A program made the translations under genes and the position numbers. A stretch of DNA of 64,000 bases. It comes from Gammaproteobacteria bacterium (lineage in GTDB: Bacteria; Pseudomonadota; Gammaproteobacteria; Pseudomonadales; Pseudohongiellaceae). The DNA is taken from NCBI GenBank assembly GCA_030682575.1, contig JAUXNX010000012.1:186001-250000 (forward strand), read 5' to 3'. This document shows positions 1 through 10,083 of the stretch, one piece after another. Below the pieces are notes generated by a model, which saw nothing but the letters and a program-made list of their open reading frames with translations, was not told the DNA's origin and did no database searches. Position 1 is the stretch's first letter; each line of letters starts with the position of its first letter.

Positions 1-278
1 GGTTCTTCGTAGGGATGTGCCTCGCGCAACGCGGCAACAGCGGTGCCAATCAGCGCAGCGTCGCACACCATTTCCACTCGATACTCTTCGACTGTTTCCA
101 ATTGATCCTGAGCGCCGAGAAAAGGGTTGCTGCCCGCCAGCGGCCGGAATTGGCCGAGTCCCAGCACTTGCCAGGAGCAATGCTCATAATTGCCAATGCG
201 CCCTGCTCCGGCAGCAAAAACGGCTGTTTTCACTTGTTCAAGATGACTGGCGGGAACGTAGAAACACAGTTTGAACAT
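1..278 (-). CDS. NIF3/YqfO-like small protein (3' end outside window)
   Basis: The gene starts at the ATG complementary to 276-278 and runs off the left edge, so about 92 residues are visible. The protein begins MFKLCFYVPASHLEQVKTAV. It ends in the window at an HPYEEP motif, which is typical of the CutA-like domain of NIF3/YqfO proteins and of their stand-alone versions of about 100 residues. No catalytic role is known for the stand-alone form; metal or nucleotide binding is usually suggested. It lies 57 nt downstream of purL on the same strand and may be read through from it. The family call is firm, the function is not. Confidence 0.8.
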   Translation of the reverse strand, partial: MFKLCFYVPASHLEQVKTAVFAAGAGRIGNYEHCSWQVLGLGQFRPLAGSNPFLGAQDQLETVEEYRVEMVCDAALIGTAVAALREAHPYEE

Positions 279-335
279 GATTGGTTCGCCTCGCTCAATC
301 AGCCCATTCAATGGAGCCGGTTCTCTCCAACTTTT

Positions 336-3300
336 TTAACTCAGCCAGGCTCTGGCATTGCGGAACAGACGCATGGTGGGTGCATCCTCCGTCCAGTCAT
401 GCGGGCGCCAGGAATTCTGCACAGCGCGGTACACCCGCTCCGGATGCGGCATCATGACCGTGGCGCGACCATCTGCACTGCTGACACCGGCAATTCCCAC
501 AGGAGATGTGTTGGGATTCTGCGGATAGTGTTCGGTGATCTTGCCATAGTTGTCGACATAGGCCAGCGCGATACCACCACCGCTCTGCAATGACTGCAAG
601 TCTGCTGCGCTGCGGAATTCGGCCTGACCTTCACCGTGGGCCACGGCAATCGGGAATACGGAACCTGCCATTCCGGTAAAGAACGCGGAGTTCGATTCGC
701 CAGCCTTCACCAGTGTGGTGCGCGCCTCGAACTGCTCGGAACGGTTGCGCACGAAGCGCGGCCAGTTGCTTGCACCGGGAATCAGATCGCGCAGCAGCGA
801 CACCATCTGACAGCCATTGCATACGCCCAGTGTCAGCGTCGTCTCGCGCTCAAAGAAATTCAGAAACTGCACGCGCAGTTTGTCGTTATGCAGAATCGAT
901 TTCGCCCAGCCACCACCGGCACCCAACACGTCGCCGAAAGAGAATCCACCACAGGCCACCAACACGTTGAACTGGTCGAGGGTGACTCTGCCGGAAAGCA
1001 GATCAGTCATGTGTACATCGACAGCCTTGAACCGCGCCCTGTCGAACGCGGCGGCCATTTCCACCTGACCATTCACGCCCTGCTCGCGCAGTACAGCAAC
1101 GACTGGCTTTGCGCCGACGTTGATGAAAGGTGCGGTGATGTCGTCGTTGACATCGTAGGTCAGAGACGTGTGCAGGCCCGGGTCTTTGGCATCAAGAAGC
1201 GTGTCGTATTCCTGCTGCGCGCACTCGGAGTTGTCTCGCAGTGATTGAATCTGATAGCTGGTCTGGGCCCACAGTCTCTGCAGATTGATGCGGGAATCCT
1301 CGAACAACAGTTTGCCGCCATTGAGGATGCGCAGGTCATCGCGCTTGTTGGGCGCACCGATGATCGTCGTGCAGTCGGAAAGGCCATGTTGTTCAATTAA
1401 TCGCAGCACGGCATTCTGCTGGTCACGGCGAATCTGAATGACTGCACCGATTTCTTCGTTGAAGAGCACGCGTAACGGATCGCTGCCTGCGTCTCCCGGT
1501 TGTTCGTTCAGAGTCTCAGCAAGTTGGATGTCGATGCCACAGTGTCCCGCAAACGCCATCTCTGCCAACGTAGTGAAAAGACCACCATCGGAACGGTCGT
1601 GATAGGCCAACAGCAATTCGTTGCTGTTGAGCTGTTGAATCAGCGCGAAGAAATTCTTCAGATCAGCGGCGTTGTCGAGATCCGGCGACGTAGCACCTGT
1701 CTCACGATACACCTGCGCCAATGCCGAACCGCCCATGCGATTGCGCGCGTGACCAAGGTCGATCAGCAGCAGATCGCTGTCGCCCATGTCGATACGCAGT
1801 TGTGGCGTCACTGTACAGCGAATATCTGTCACCGGAGCGAATGCGGAAATAACGAGGGACATCGGCGCCGTATTGCTTCTGCGCTCACCGTCCTGTTGCC
1901 ACACCGTGCGCATGGACATCGAGTCCTTGCCTACCGGCACGCAGATACCGAGAGCCGGACACAGCTCCATGCCCACGGCATGCACGGCGGAATAGAGTCG
2001 CGCATCTTCGCCAGGATGTCCGGCGGCCACCATCCAGTTTGCGGAGAGCTTGATGTCGCTGATTGAATCAATCGCAGCACTGGCGATATTCGTCACTGCT
2101 TCGGCAATCGCCATGCGTGCCGATGCGGGAGCATCCAGCAGCGCAATCGGTGTGCGCTCACCCATTGCCATGGCTTCGCCTGTATAGGCGTTGAATGAAG
2201 AGGCAGTCACTGCTGCATCGGCTACCGGTACCTGCCAGGGACCGACCATCTGATCGCGGCTTACGAGACCCGTAATGGATCTGTCACCGATCGTGATCAG
2301 GAAACTCTTGCTCGCCACTGTTGGCAGACTCAGCACGCGCTGAATCGCTTCTTCGAGTTCGATCTCACTGGTATCAATCTCGTTGGGCTTGCCCGCCAGG
2401 GAGCGCACGTCGCGGTGCATGCGTGGCGGCTTGCCGAACAGCACACTCATCGGCAGATCGATGGGCTTGTTGTTGAAGTGCGTGTCGGTCAGTTCGATCA
2501 CGTCTTCCTTCGTTGTTTCTCCCACTACAGCGAACGGGCAGCGCTCGCGCGCGCACAGACTCTTGAACAGCGGCAGATCCTTGAAGCTGACGGCGAGCAC
2601 GTAGCGCTCCTGTGCCTCGTTGCACCAGATCTCCAACGGCGACATCTGCGGCTCGACATTGAGAATGTCGCGCAGCGAGAAGCGTCCACCGCGACCACCA
2701 TCCTTCACCAGCTCCGGCAACGCATTGGAAAGACCTCCGGCACCTACGTCGTGAATGAAGATGATCGGATTGCGCTCGCCCAGTTGCCAGCACTGGTCGA
2801 TGACTTCCTGGCAGCGCCGTTCCATCTCGGGGTTGTCGCGCTGCACCGATGCAAAATCCAGATCGCTGCTGCTGGTGCCCGAGGTCATGGACGACGCGGC
2901 ACCTCCTCCCAGACCGATCAACATCGCGGGGCCACCCAGCACGATCAGTTTTGCGCCCACGGGAATCTCACCCTTCTCGATATGCTGCTCGCGAATGTTG
3001 CCGATGCCGCCCGCAATCATGATGGGCTTGTGGTAACCGCGCACTTCCGCGCCATTGCCACTGTCCACTCGCTCTTCATAGGTACGGAAATAGCCACACA
3101 GATTCGGACGGCCAAATTCATTGTTGAACGCCGCCGCACCGATCGGCCCTTCGATCATGATGTCGAGTGCCGAGGCAATGTGCGCGGGCTTACCGAAGTC
3201 TTCTTCCCATGGCTGGGGCAACTCAGGCAAGTGCAGGTTGGACACGCTGAAACCACATAGACCTGCCTTGGGCTTGGAGCCACGACCGGTGGCCCCTTCA

Positions 3301-4265
3301 TCGCGGATCTCGCCACCACTGCCTGTCGCCGCACCGGGAAATGGCGCAATCGCTGTCGGATGATTATGGGTCTCGACCTTCATCAGAATCGCAATCGGCT
3401 CTTCGGTATAACCATAGGCTTTGGTTGCTGCATCGGGGAAGAAGCGCCCCGCGACACTGCCACTCATCACGGCCGCGTTGTCCTTGTAGGCAGAGAGCAC
3501 ATTGGCAGGTGATTTTGCGTGGGTGTTGCGGATCATGCCGAACAACGAGATGTCCTTGTCCTGTCCATCCACTGTCCAACTCGCGTTGAAGATCTTGTGA
3601 CGGCAGTGCTCGGAGTTGGCTTGCGCGAACATCATCAATTCGATGTCATTGGGATTGCGGTTCAGATGATTGAAGCTGTCATAGAGGTAGTCTATTTCAT
3701 CCGCCGCCAGCGCCAGCCCCATAGACTGATTGGCCTCGGTCAGTGCGACCTTGCCACGCCCCAGGATATCCACCGAGAGCATCGCCCGTGGTTCCGCGCG
3801 CTGGAACAGCGTGATCACGGAATCGAAGTCCGGCAACACTGCCTGGGTCATGCGATCGTGCAGAAGTGTGTCCAGCGTCACCACATCCTCCGCACTCAGC
3901 GGTTGCGTGGATTCAATGCGGAAGGCGATACCACGCTCGATTCTCTTGATTTTACCCAGGCCGCAATTCTGCAAGATATCCGTGGCCTTGCTCGACCAGG
4001 GAGAAATGGTGCCAGGACGCGGCACGACCACGCGCAACAGCGCATCAAGTGGGCTGCTGTCCACTGTAGACTGCGCGGCAGTGCCGTAATCCAGCAGGGC
4101 GTTCAGCACATCGTGCTCAGCCGCAATCAACGCCTGTTCGCAGTCTGCGAAGTGAATGAAGCGGGCGTTCAGGGCGCGGACAGCAGGAAGTCGGGACTGG
4201 ATAGCAGAGAGAAGTTTGGCATTCTTGAAAGCAGAAAGAGCCGACACACCGGGCAGAACTAGCAT
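336..4265 (-). CDS. purL: Phosphoribosylformylglycinamidine synthase (PurL, large form)
   Basis: This is the fourth step of purine synthesis: FGAR plus glutamine and ATP gives FGAM, in the cytoplasm. At about 1309 residues it is the single-chain proteobacterial PurL. The N-terminal domain is followed by the synthetase core ([11 protein letters not shown] near residue 300) and the C-terminal glutaminase, with [17 protein letters not shown], the nucleophile in TLGVCNGCQ and the HGEGQ histidine. I prefer the ATG at 4265 ([13 protein letters not shown]) to the TTG three codons upstream, because relatives begin with a similar segment. It is preceded on its strand by tadA and an envelope-protein gene, an order close to tadA-mltF-purL in enterics. 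Confidence 0.97.
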   Translation of the reverse strand: MLVLPGVSALSAFKNAKLLSAIQSRLPAVRALNARFIHFADCEQALIAAEHDVLNALLDYGTAAQSTVDSSPLDALLRVVVPRPGTISPWSSKATDILQNCGLGKIKRIERGIAFRIESTQPLSAEDVVTLDTLLHDRMTQAVLPDFDSVITLFQRAEPRAMLSVDILGRGKVALTEANQSMGLALAADEIDYLYDSFNHLNRNPNDIELMMFAQANSEHCRHKIFNASWTVDGQDKDISLFGMIRNTHAKSPANVLSAYKDNAAVMSGSVAGRFFPDAATKAYGYTEEPIAILMKVETHNHPTAIAPFPGAATGSGGEIRDEGATGRGSKPKAGLCGFSVSNLHLPELPQPWEEDFGKPAHIASALDIMIEGPIGAAAFNNEFGRPNLCGYFRTYEERVDSGNGAEVRGYHKPIMIAGGIGNIREQHIEKGEIPVGAKLIVLGGPAMLIGLGGGAASSMTSGTSSSDLDFASVQRDNPEMERRCQEVIDQCWQLGERNPIIFIHDVGAGGLSNALPELVKDGGRGGRFSLRDILNVEPQMSPLEIWCNEAQERYVLAVSFKDLPLFKSLCARERCPFAVVGETTKEDVIELTDTHFNNKPIDLPMSVLFGKPPRMHRDVRSLAGKPNEIDTSEIELEEAIQRVLSLPTVASKSFLITIGDRSITGLVSRDQMVGPWQVPVADAAVTASSFNAYTGEAMAMGERTPIALLDAPASARMAIAEAVTNIASAAIDSISDIKLSANWMVAAGHPGEDARLYSAVHAVGMELCPALGICVPVGKDSMSMRTVWQQDGERRSNTAPMSLVISAFAPVTDIRCTVTPQLRIDMGDSDLLLIDLGHARNRMGGSALAQVYRETGATSPDLDNAADLKNFFALIQQLNSNELLLAYHDRSDGGLFTTLAEMAFAGHCGIDIQLAETLNEQPGDAGSDPLRVLFNEEIGAVIQIRRDQQNAVLRLIEQHGLSDCTTIIGAPNKRDDLRILNGGKLLFEDSRINLQRLWAQTSYQIQSLRDNSECAQQEYDTLLDAKDPGLHTSLTYDVNDDITAPFINVGAKPVVAVLREQGVNGQVEMAAAFDRARFKAVDVHMTDLLSGRVTLDQFNVLVACGGFSFGDVLGAGGGWAKSILHNDKLRVQFLNFFERETTLTLGVCNGCQMVSLLRDLIPGASNWPRFVRNRSEQFEARTTLVKAGESNSAFFTGMAGSVFPIAVAHGEGQAEFRSAADLQSLQSGGGIALAYVDNYGKITEHYPQNPNTSPVGIAGVSSADGRATVMMPHPERVYRAVQNSWRPHDWTEDAPTMRLFRNARAWLS

Positions 4266-4376
4266 CGTTAGCAAGGGCCTTGAGTAGGATTGGGAGCGGG
4301 TTCAGAGGCTGCCAATGATACGCGATGCAGGGGTTATAGTCAGGGGAAAAGTCAGATTTTATTCGCCCAGCGATCC

Positions 4377-4955
4377 TTACTGTGCAGGGCGGAAGCGCCC
4401 TTCTTCCTTGCTCAGAACCACTCGACCTTCACTGTCTTCAACCCAGAAATCAACGTGAGCGAGGGAACCTATATCGCTGGGGTCACCGTTGAACACCGGC
4501 TCTGCCTTGACGGAATAAGTCTTGCCGGCCTCAGCATGAATACGCAGCGTACGGCTTATGGATTCACGATTGGAGGCATAGCTGACGAGTGCTGGCGCAA
4601 GTCCGATGCGGGCGCCCATGTCCCACGAGTAATAGACTTCCAGTTCACGCATACCGGGGCTGAGCAGGATCTGCTCCCAGGCGCGGCTGTTCTCGATCTC
4701 CTGGCCATCCACCTTGAAGAAACGCACCGCATCCACGTAGCTGTTGAGCCAGTCCTGACGGTAATAGATGTCACCCATTACCAGCGCCAGTTCAGACGCG
4801 GGGCGCGGTTCACCGGCGTAGGCCTTGTAGGGCGTTTCTACAGTGGTGCAGTGGGATATCAGCAGAGCGCCGAACAACAGAAAGAATGTGCGTAGATGCG
4901 CAGGATTTACAGCAGTTACCAGCTGAGCTGATAGTTGGCGGGAGAGCGTTAGCAT
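4377..4955 (-). CDS. Small exported envelope protein, family not recognised
   Basis: The protein has 192 residues. A hydrophobic stretch near residues 22-36 (HLRTFFLLFGALLISHC) looks like a signal sequence. A cysteine ends this stretch, but the preceding histidine is unusual for a lipobox, so lipidation is uncertain. The rest is a beta-rich domain with several aromatic and acidic segments, including YYSWDMGARIGLAPALVSYA. No enzyme motif is visible. It sits between tadA and purL, the position of mltF in enterics, but shows no transglycosylase domain. The only good start is the ATG at 4955. Envelope location is inferred from the signal sequence. Confidence 0.65.
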   Translation of the reverse strand: MLTLSRQLSAQLVTAVNPAHLRTFFLLFGALLISHCTTVETPYKAYAGEPRPASELALVMGDIYYRQDWLNSYVDAVRFFKVDGQEIENSRAWEQILLSPGMRELEVYYSWDMGARIGLAPALVSYASNRESISRTLRIHAEAGKTYSVKAEPVFNGDPSDIGSLAHVDFWVEDSEGRVVLSKEEGRFRPAQ

Positions 4956-5096
4956 GTATCGTTTTTCTTGTTGAAAATATCGTGATTGTCATCGCGAACT
5001 GCAACGGACCAAATATCCCGGCGCCAACCGCAACACGCATCAAAGGTACTGTCATTGGAGTACAAACTCAACCCTTTAGTTCCTCGGGATTAGACC

Positions 5097-5552
5097 TTAG
5101 CGCCGCTGGCGGAAGAATATCTTCATCAGTTCGCTGCTTCGCTCCGCCAACACACCACCTTCCCACGTTATACGGTGGTTGAACTCCCCCTCGTCCAGCA
5201 AGCGAAGCCCGCTTATCACCGCCCCGAAACGCGGCTCTGGCGCCCCAAAAACCAAGTGGGAGATACGCGCATGCATCATGGCACCCACACACATCGTGCA
5301 GGGTTCGATAGTCACATAGAGAGTACATCCGGGCAGGCGATAGTTGCCCAACTTGCTGGCGGCAGCGCGCAGGGCCATGACTTCGGCGTGAGCAGTGGGA
5401 TCGTGACTGAGAATTGGCTGGTTGAATCCGGACCCGAGGAGTTCACCCTCGGAGGATACCACTACAGCACCAACGGGCACTTCACCCTCGGCGGCAGCAT
5501 GAGCTGCCAGATCGAGGGTGTGTTGCATCCAGTATTCGTGCGGGTGGGTCAC
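5097..5552 (-). CDS. tadA: tRNA-specific adenosine deaminase TadA
   Basis: TadA converts adenosine 34 to inosine in the anticodon of tRNA-Arg(ACG), which is essential for decoding. At 151 residues it has normal length. The zinc-dependent deaminase site is complete: HAE at residues 55-57 carries the zinc-binding histidine and the proton-shuttling glutamate, and PCTMC at 85-89 supplies the two cysteines. The start ATG overlaps the stop of the upstream LysM-protein gene by 4 nt, so the two are probably co-translated. The tadA-purL neighbourhood matches gammaproteobacterial gene order. Confidence 0.96.
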   Translation of the reverse strand: MTHPHEYWMQHTLDLAAHAAAEGEVPVGAVVVSSEGELLGSGFNQPILSHDPTAHAEVMALRAAASKLGNYRLPGCTLYVTIEPCTMCVGAMMHARISHLVFGAPEPRFGAVISGLRLLDEGEFNHRITWEGGVLAERSSELMKIFFRQRR

Positions 5553-6511
5553 TGCGTGCTCAGGCTGGTCGTTATCCTGAGTGTTTGTCCTATCTGAAGG
5601 AAATCGCTGGCCAACCCGTTGTGCGAACTGATCACATCAGCGGTAATGCCATAGCGTCTGGCAATACGCCAGAGCGTATCGCCTTTCTTGACCTGATGCG
5701 TCACTTCGGTCACGGTGGCCACTTCGTTCACCCGGGGTGCCGCCGCAACGGGCGTTGAATTTGCAGAGGCGAGCACGTTACCCGAAGGCACCTGCAATTT
5801 CAGGCCGGGATGAATGAGATCGTTACGCAGGCCATTGGCTGCTCGCAACTGCTGGATAGAGCTGCCTGTGATGGAGGCAATACGCGACAATGTATCGCCA
5901 CGGCGCACCACGTATTCGGTATTGCTGCCAGACCCGCCGGACTTCGGCAGAGACTGAGAGGCAAGGTATGTCTCATAAGACTGCGGGAAAACCGCCACAT
6001 GATAGTGGGGAGGATTCCGCTCACGAGTCACGTCCAGTACGTCCGACGCTTCGAGTGACAACAAGGTCTTTTCCAACCAGGTACGGCAACTCGCCTTGGA
6101 GGGAATCCGCAGATCCACGGCCATACCGGTGGGGTGAACTGAGTCGCTGGCTGCATTGGCTGGCTGGCGATCAATAGGACGGGTGAGACTGGTAACCGTG
6201 AGCTTTTCGCCGCAGGCGGCCTGGTACTGGGCACTCAGACGCTCCACGAAGGTTTTGACGGCGGGACGCACGTACGGATAGGAAACGTTGTGAAGTTCCA
6301 GGGTTCTGCTGGCAGAAACGCGCACCAGATAACCGGATTCCACGAAATCATTTACTGCGCTGGATGTCTTGATGAAGGTGTAACCGAGGTTCACGGCTTC
6401 CTGATGCTGCCGTTCCATCGACTGCCGTGATCCCTGAAGAGACTGGGCTTCAGCCAGATTTCCCAGGGTCAGAAGGACGGTTGCCGTCAATGCTATAGTC
6501 AGGTTTTGCAT
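5549..6511 (-). CDS. Exported LysM protein with DUF5715/M15-like domain
   Basis: The protein has 320 residues with a clear signal peptide (residues 1-22, ending AEA). The middle domain (about 40-190) contains SVHPTGMAVDL and a later HYH. This resembles the His-x6-Asp and His-x-His zinc ligands of M15/VanY-type peptidoglycan peptidases and the DUF5715 family. Two LysM peptidoglycan-binding domains follow: EYVVRRGDTLSRIA from about 195 and THQVKKGDTLWRIARRYG from about 268. A cell-wall-acting periplasmic protein is likely, but peptidase activity is inferred from the motif only. It overlaps tadA by 4 nt. Confidence 0.8.
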   Translation of the reverse strand: MQNLTIALTATVLLTLGNLAEAQSLQGSRQSMERQHQEAVNLGYTFIKTSSAVNDFVESGYLVRVSASRTLELHNVSYPYVRPAVKTFVERLSAQYQAACGEKLTVTSLTRPIDRQPANAASDSVHPTGMAVDLRIPSKASCRTWLEKTLLSLEASDVLDVTRERNPPHYHVAVFPQSYETYLASQSLPKSGGSGSNTEYVVRRGDTLSRIASITGSSIQQLRAANGLRNDLIHPGLKLQVPSGNVLASANSTPVAAAPRVNEVATVTEVTHQVKKGDTLWRIARRYGITADVISSHNGLASDFLQIGQTLRITTSLSTQ

Positions 6512-6846
6512 GTCGCCTGCCCTACAAGAAGTTATTGGTTTTATTTAACTCGCAAAATACGGTTCTTACTGCACCGCTACCCTATGCTTCCGTACTTGCT
6601 GCACCGCCCGGAGTATAACCGCAAATAAACTAAAGAAAACAGCCTTTTACCCCAAAAACTTCATATTCAATCCAAGATGTTGGGATGCGACGACCGTTTA
6701 CAGCGCAAAAAGTGACTCAGGAACGCGACCTGAATGAAAAAAAATCGGTCACAATGTCGATCTCGTCATGACCCAATCGTCTAGTGTTCAGGGAGGCCAG
6801 CGGGCCTCTCACAGAATCGATATACAACCAACACAAGGAGAACCAC
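6512..6846. other. 335-nt divergent intergenic region
   Basis: This gap separates the LysM-protein gene (minus) from the YCII gene (plus) and must hold promoters for both. The left half is AT-rich with short A-runs. A ribosome-binding site, AAGGAG, at 6835-6840 precedes the YCII start. I see no additional coding sequence, tRNA or strong repeat. Confidence 0.5.
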
Positions 6847-7275
6847 ATGCGCGTCATGGTCATGGTAAAAGCAACGGAAGACAGCGAAGCGGGTCGCATG
6901 CCCCCTGCAGAACTGCTTGTTGAAATGGGCAAGTACAACGAAGAGCTGGTCAAGGCCGGTATCATGCAGGGTGGCGATGGTCTGAAACCTTCATCGCAGG
7001 CCAAACGCGTCACTTTTGACGGCAAGAAGCGCACCGTCACCGACGGCCCCTTCATTGAGACCCGCGAACTGGTGGCCGGTTATTGGCTCTGGACCGTAAA
7101 GGACATGGAAGAGGCGGTGGAATGGGTGAAGCGCTGTCCGAATCCGATGTTTGGCATCAGCGACATCGATATTCGGCCCGTGTACGAGATGGAAGACTTC
7201 GCGGAGATCATGACGCCGGAGGCCGAAGCAGTGCACGGCAGGGTGCGGGACAGTCTGGCGGAAAAAGCGACGTGA
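6847..7275 (+). CDS. YCII-related / DGPF-domain protein
   Basis: The protein has 142 residues and begins MRVMVMVKATEDSEAG. The DGPF signature occurs in VTDGPFIETRELVAGYWLW, so this belongs to the YCII-like dimeric alpha-beta-barrel family with DGPF motif. Members often lie near ECF sigma factors, but none is seen here. The ATG at 6847 is chosen because AAGGAG lies seven bases upstream. An in-frame ATG at 6784 lacks such a site. Biochemical function is unknown. Confidence 0.85.
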   Translation: MRVMVMVKATEDSEAGRMPPAELLVEMGKYNEELVKAGIMQGGDGLKPSSQAKRVTFDGKKRTVTDGPFIETRELVAGYWLWTVKDMEEAVEWVKRCPNPMFGISDIDIRPVYEMEDFAEIMTPEAEAVHGRVRDSLAEKAT

Positions 7276-7296
7276 CTCTCGCGCTCGATGAAGAGA

Positions 7297-7336
7297 GGAG
7301 CGGGGATTACTGATATGGATCAGTAATCCCTGCTCC
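7297..7336 (+). terminator. Long hairpin after the YCII gene
   Basis: An 18-bp stem (7297-7314 with 7319-7336) closes a 4-nt loop with a single G-T mismatch on the plus strand. It lies 21 nt after the YCII stop. No T-run follows, so intrinsic termination would be weak. It could instead stabilise the upstream transcript. Confidence 0.55.
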
Positions 7337-7416
7337 TACCGCTCTGGCGGCTTGTGGCCGTCCGGTTCAGGTTCTAGAATCGATCCGATCCTTCCTCAAC
7401 GCCACTGGAAATCCCG

Positions 7417-8418
7417 ATGAAAGTCGCTGTCTTCAGCACCAAAGCCTACGATCGCAAGTTCCTCGACAAGGCCAATGAGACTGTTGGCCATGAACTCACC
7501 TACTTCGAACCTCATCTGAACGAACATACGGCCACGCTGGCCAATGGCTTCGAGGTGGTCTGCGCCTTCGTCAATGACCAACTGGGCTCGCAGGTTCTGG
7601 AGATTCTCAAGGCGCAGGGCACTGAACTGATCGCGCTGCGCTCGGCAGGCTTCAATCACGTGGATCTGCGCAGAGCGGGTGAACTGGGGATCACAGTGGC
7701 GCGTGTCCCGGCCTACTCTCCCCACGCGGTGGCCGAGCATGCGCTGGCCCTCATTCTCGGGCTCAATCGCAAGACCCACCGTGCCTACAACCGGGTCCGC
7801 GAGGGGAATTTCTCGCTGGAAGGCCTGCTCGGCTTCGATCTGTATGGCAAGACGGTCGGGGTCATCGGCACGGGCAAGATCGGTTCGATATTCGCGCGCA
7901 TCATGTTCGCGCTGGGGTGTCGCGTGGTGGCATATGACCCCTTTCCGGACAAGTCTCTGCTGGGCACCGTGGAGTATGTTGCACTGGACGAGGTTTACCA
8001 GGTGGCGGACATTATTTCTCTGCACTGCCCGCTGTTGCCGGAGACAGAGCACATGATCGACGCAGCGGCCCTGGAAAAGATGAAGCCCGGCGTGATGCTG
8101 ATCAACACCAGCCGCGGACGCCTGGTGGACACGCGCGCGGTCATCAACAGCCTGAAGTCGTGCAGGATTGCCTATCTCGGCCTGGACGTCTACGAAGAGG
8201 AAGGCGAACTTTTCTTTGATGATCTATCTCAGGAAATCATCAAGGACGATATCTTCATGCGCCTGCTGACCTTCCCCAACGTGCTGATCACCAGCCATCA
8301 GGGCTTCTTTACAGAAGAGGCCCTGCACGCAATAGCCGACACCACGATCGCCAACATCAGCGCGTTTGCGACCGGTCAGGGAACACTGCACCGGGTCAGT
8401 GCGCAGAAGAGTGCCTGA
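7417..8418 (+). CDS. ldhA: D-lactate dehydrogenase, NAD-dependent (LdhA type)
   Basis: This enzyme interconverts pyruvate and D-lactate with NADH in the cytoplasm. The 333-residue protein aligns end to end with E. coli LdhA, from [20 protein letters not shown] onward. The NAD fold shows GVIGTGKIG. The catalytic Arg is in [10 protein letters not shown], the Glu in the [13 protein letters not shown] region and the His in [11 protein letters not shown]. Its stop shares one base with the start of the lactate permease gene (TGATG), so the two form one transcription unit and a lactate export/import partnership is likely. Confidence 0.95.
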   Translation: MKVAVFSTKAYDRKFLDKANETVGHELTYFEPHLNEHTATLANGFEVVCAFVNDQLGSQVLEILKAQGTELIALRSAGFNHVDLRRAGELGITVARVPAYSPHAVAEHALALILGLNRKTHRAYNRVREGNFSLEGLLGFDLYGKTVGVIGTGKIGSIFARIMFALGCRVVAYDPFPDKSLLGTVEYVALDEVYQVADIISLHCPLLPETEHMIDAAALEKMKPGVMLINTSRGRLVDTRAVINSLKSCRIAYLGLDVYEEEGELFFDDLSQEIIKDDIFMRLLTFPNVLITSHQGFFTEEALHAIADTTIANISAFATGQGTLHRVSAQKSA

Positions 8419-9980
8419 TGCCAATCGCGGCCAAAACCCTTCTGGCCGCCCTGCCCATTCTCGCCATTCTGGTATTGATGCTGGGTCTGCGCTGGTCTGC
8501 CGTGCGGGCCGGCAGCACCGGTCTGCTGCTCAGCCTGATCATCGCCACTGGCGTATTCGGTTACGGCACTACCGTGCTGCCGGAACTCGGCATTGCGGGT
8601 GCCACCGGAGGCGGACTGCTCGAAGCAACCTTCATCGCGATCACCATCCTGTGGATCGTCTTCCCGGCGCTGTGCATTCACGAACTGCAGCAGGCCAGTG
8701 GCGCCATCGAACGTCTGCGTGACGCCATCGGCAGTCTCTCGGCTGACCCACGCATCACGGCGATGATGCTGGCCTGGTTCTTTTCGCTCTTCATGGAGGG
8801 GGCAGCCGGTTTTGGAACCGCAGCGGCTCTGACCGCGCCGTTCCTTGTCAGCATGGGCCTCGGCAAGGTGGAAGCTGTCACCATTGTCCTGATCGGTCAC
8901 AGCATTGGCGTGTCATTTGGCGCCGTCGGAACGCCGCTGATTCCGCTTGCCGCAGTCGCTCCCTTGAGTGCCCTTGAACTCTCGGCCTCCGTGGCGCTCT
9001 ATCACGCCGTTCTGGGCCTGCTCATGGCATTGGTGACGATGTGGCTGATCCAGCGGGCCTTGCCAGTGCACCGTGGCAATGGCATCTGGATGTGGGCAGT
9101 CGCAGCCGGCGGGCTATTCCTGACCCCCTACTACCTCATCGCCGCGAACCTTGGGCCCGAACTGCCGACGCTGGGCGGTGCCCTGCTCGGAGCGAGCGCT
9201 TTCATTGTTCTGCTGCTGGCGGCGCGCAAACCAGGCTCCACAGCACCCATAGTCACATCGACACATACGCAAGGCAGCCTCTGGATCGCTGGTGCGCCCT
9301 ACCTCGTGCTGACTGCGCTGATCGTGCTCACCCGCCTCATCCCACCACTGCAACAAACCCTGAGTACCCAATTGCTGCAATGGCGTTTCAGCGAGTTTGG
9401 GGGCCAGATGGCTTATCTCTACCATCCGGGCACGCTGCTGCTCCTGAGCTTCTTCATCGGCGCATGGTGTCAGCGCGGCATGATCCAGCACAGCAAGCTG
9501 GACGACAGCGATCTGGCAGCCGCCATCAAAGCCGCCATGACGCGGGCAATGAAGCGGTTGGCGCCAGTGGCTCTGGCGCTCCTGGTCATGCTGGGCCTCT
9601 CCCGCATCATGGTGCATGCCGGCATGATCGAGACACTGGCGATCAGTGCGGCGGCATCTGCCGCAAGTGCGTGGCCGGTGTTTGCTCCCTTTATCGGCGT
9701 GCTGGGCGCCTTCGTCACCGGTTCTGCCACTGCCTCCAACATTCTGTTCACCGAGTTTCAGCTGAGCAGCGCCGAGCGTCTCGGCCTTTCCGTCTCCACG
9801 CTGTTGGGAGCCCAGGGCTTTGGCGCGGCAGTAGGCAATATGGTCGCTCCGCACAATGTCATCGCAGCCTGTGCCACGGTGGGCCTGGCAGGCAAGGAAG
9901 GGGATGTGCTGCGCAGGACGATCCCGGTGATGTTGATCTACACCCTGCTTGGGGGACTTCTGGCACTTTATCGTTCCTGA
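8418..9980 (+). CDS. lldP: Lactate permease (LctP/LldP family)
   Basis: This inner-membrane proton-coupled lactate/glycolate permease has 520 residues and about 12-14 hydrophobic segments, with the family motifs SLFMEGAAGFGTAAALTAPFLV and LGAQGFGAAVGNMVAPHNVIAAC near the C-terminus. It overlaps ldhA by one base. The pairing suggests movement of D-lactate made or used by LdhA. Substrate preference (L-, D-lactate or glycolate) cannot be told from sequence. Confidence 0.93.
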   Translation: MPIAAKTLLAALPILAILVLMLGLRWSAVRAGSTGLLLSLIIATGVFGYGTTVLPELGIAGATGGGLLEATFIAITILWIVFPALCIHELQQASGAIERLRDAIGSLSADPRITAMMLAWFFSLFMEGAAGFGTAAALTAPFLVSMGLGKVEAVTIVLIGHSIGVSFGAVGTPLIPLAAVAPLSALELSASVALYHAVLGLLMALVTMWLIQRALPVHRGNGIWMWAVAAGGLFLTPYYLIAANLGPELPTLGGALLGASAFIVLLLAARKPGSTAPIVTSTHTQGSLWIAGAPYLVLTALIVLTRLIPPLQQTLSTQLLQWRFSEFGGQMAYLYHPGTLLLLSFFIGAWCQRGMIQHSKLDDSDLAAAIKAAMTRAMKRLAPVALALLVMLGLSRIMVHAGMIETLAISAAASAASAWPVFAPFIGVLGAFVTGSATASNILFTEFQLSSAERLGLSVSTLLGAQGFGAAVGNMVAPHNVIAACATVGLAGKEGDVLRRTIPVMLIYTLLGGLLALYRS

Positions 9981-9993
9981 AACCGCCGCCAAA

Positions 9994-10007
9994 TTGATTT
10001 CCAACAA
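9994..10007. promoter_or_regulatory. Fnr-box-like site upstream of ppsA
   Basis: TTGAT TTCC AACAA matches the Fnr consensus TTGAT-N4-ATCAA at 9 of 10 fixed positions. It lies 77 nt before the ppsA start in the 103-nt gap after lldP. An Fnr-type regulator is encoded at 21928-22707. A single near-match of this length can occur by chance. Confidence 0.35.
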
Positions 10008-10083
10008 ATGGACCGGCCCCGGGGCTATGCTACAGTCGCCGGAGGAACCAACGCGATTCGATGAATAGTTTCAGGGGAGCAAC

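Noticed and set aside
4263-4274. TTG start of purL three codons before the ATG
   Set aside because: Relatives begin at the equivalent of the ATG, and the TTG has no better ribosome-binding site.
9114-10007. 297-codon open frame antisense to the lactate permease gene
   Set aside because: Gln/His/Gly-rich shadow of a membrane-protein gene; no domain.
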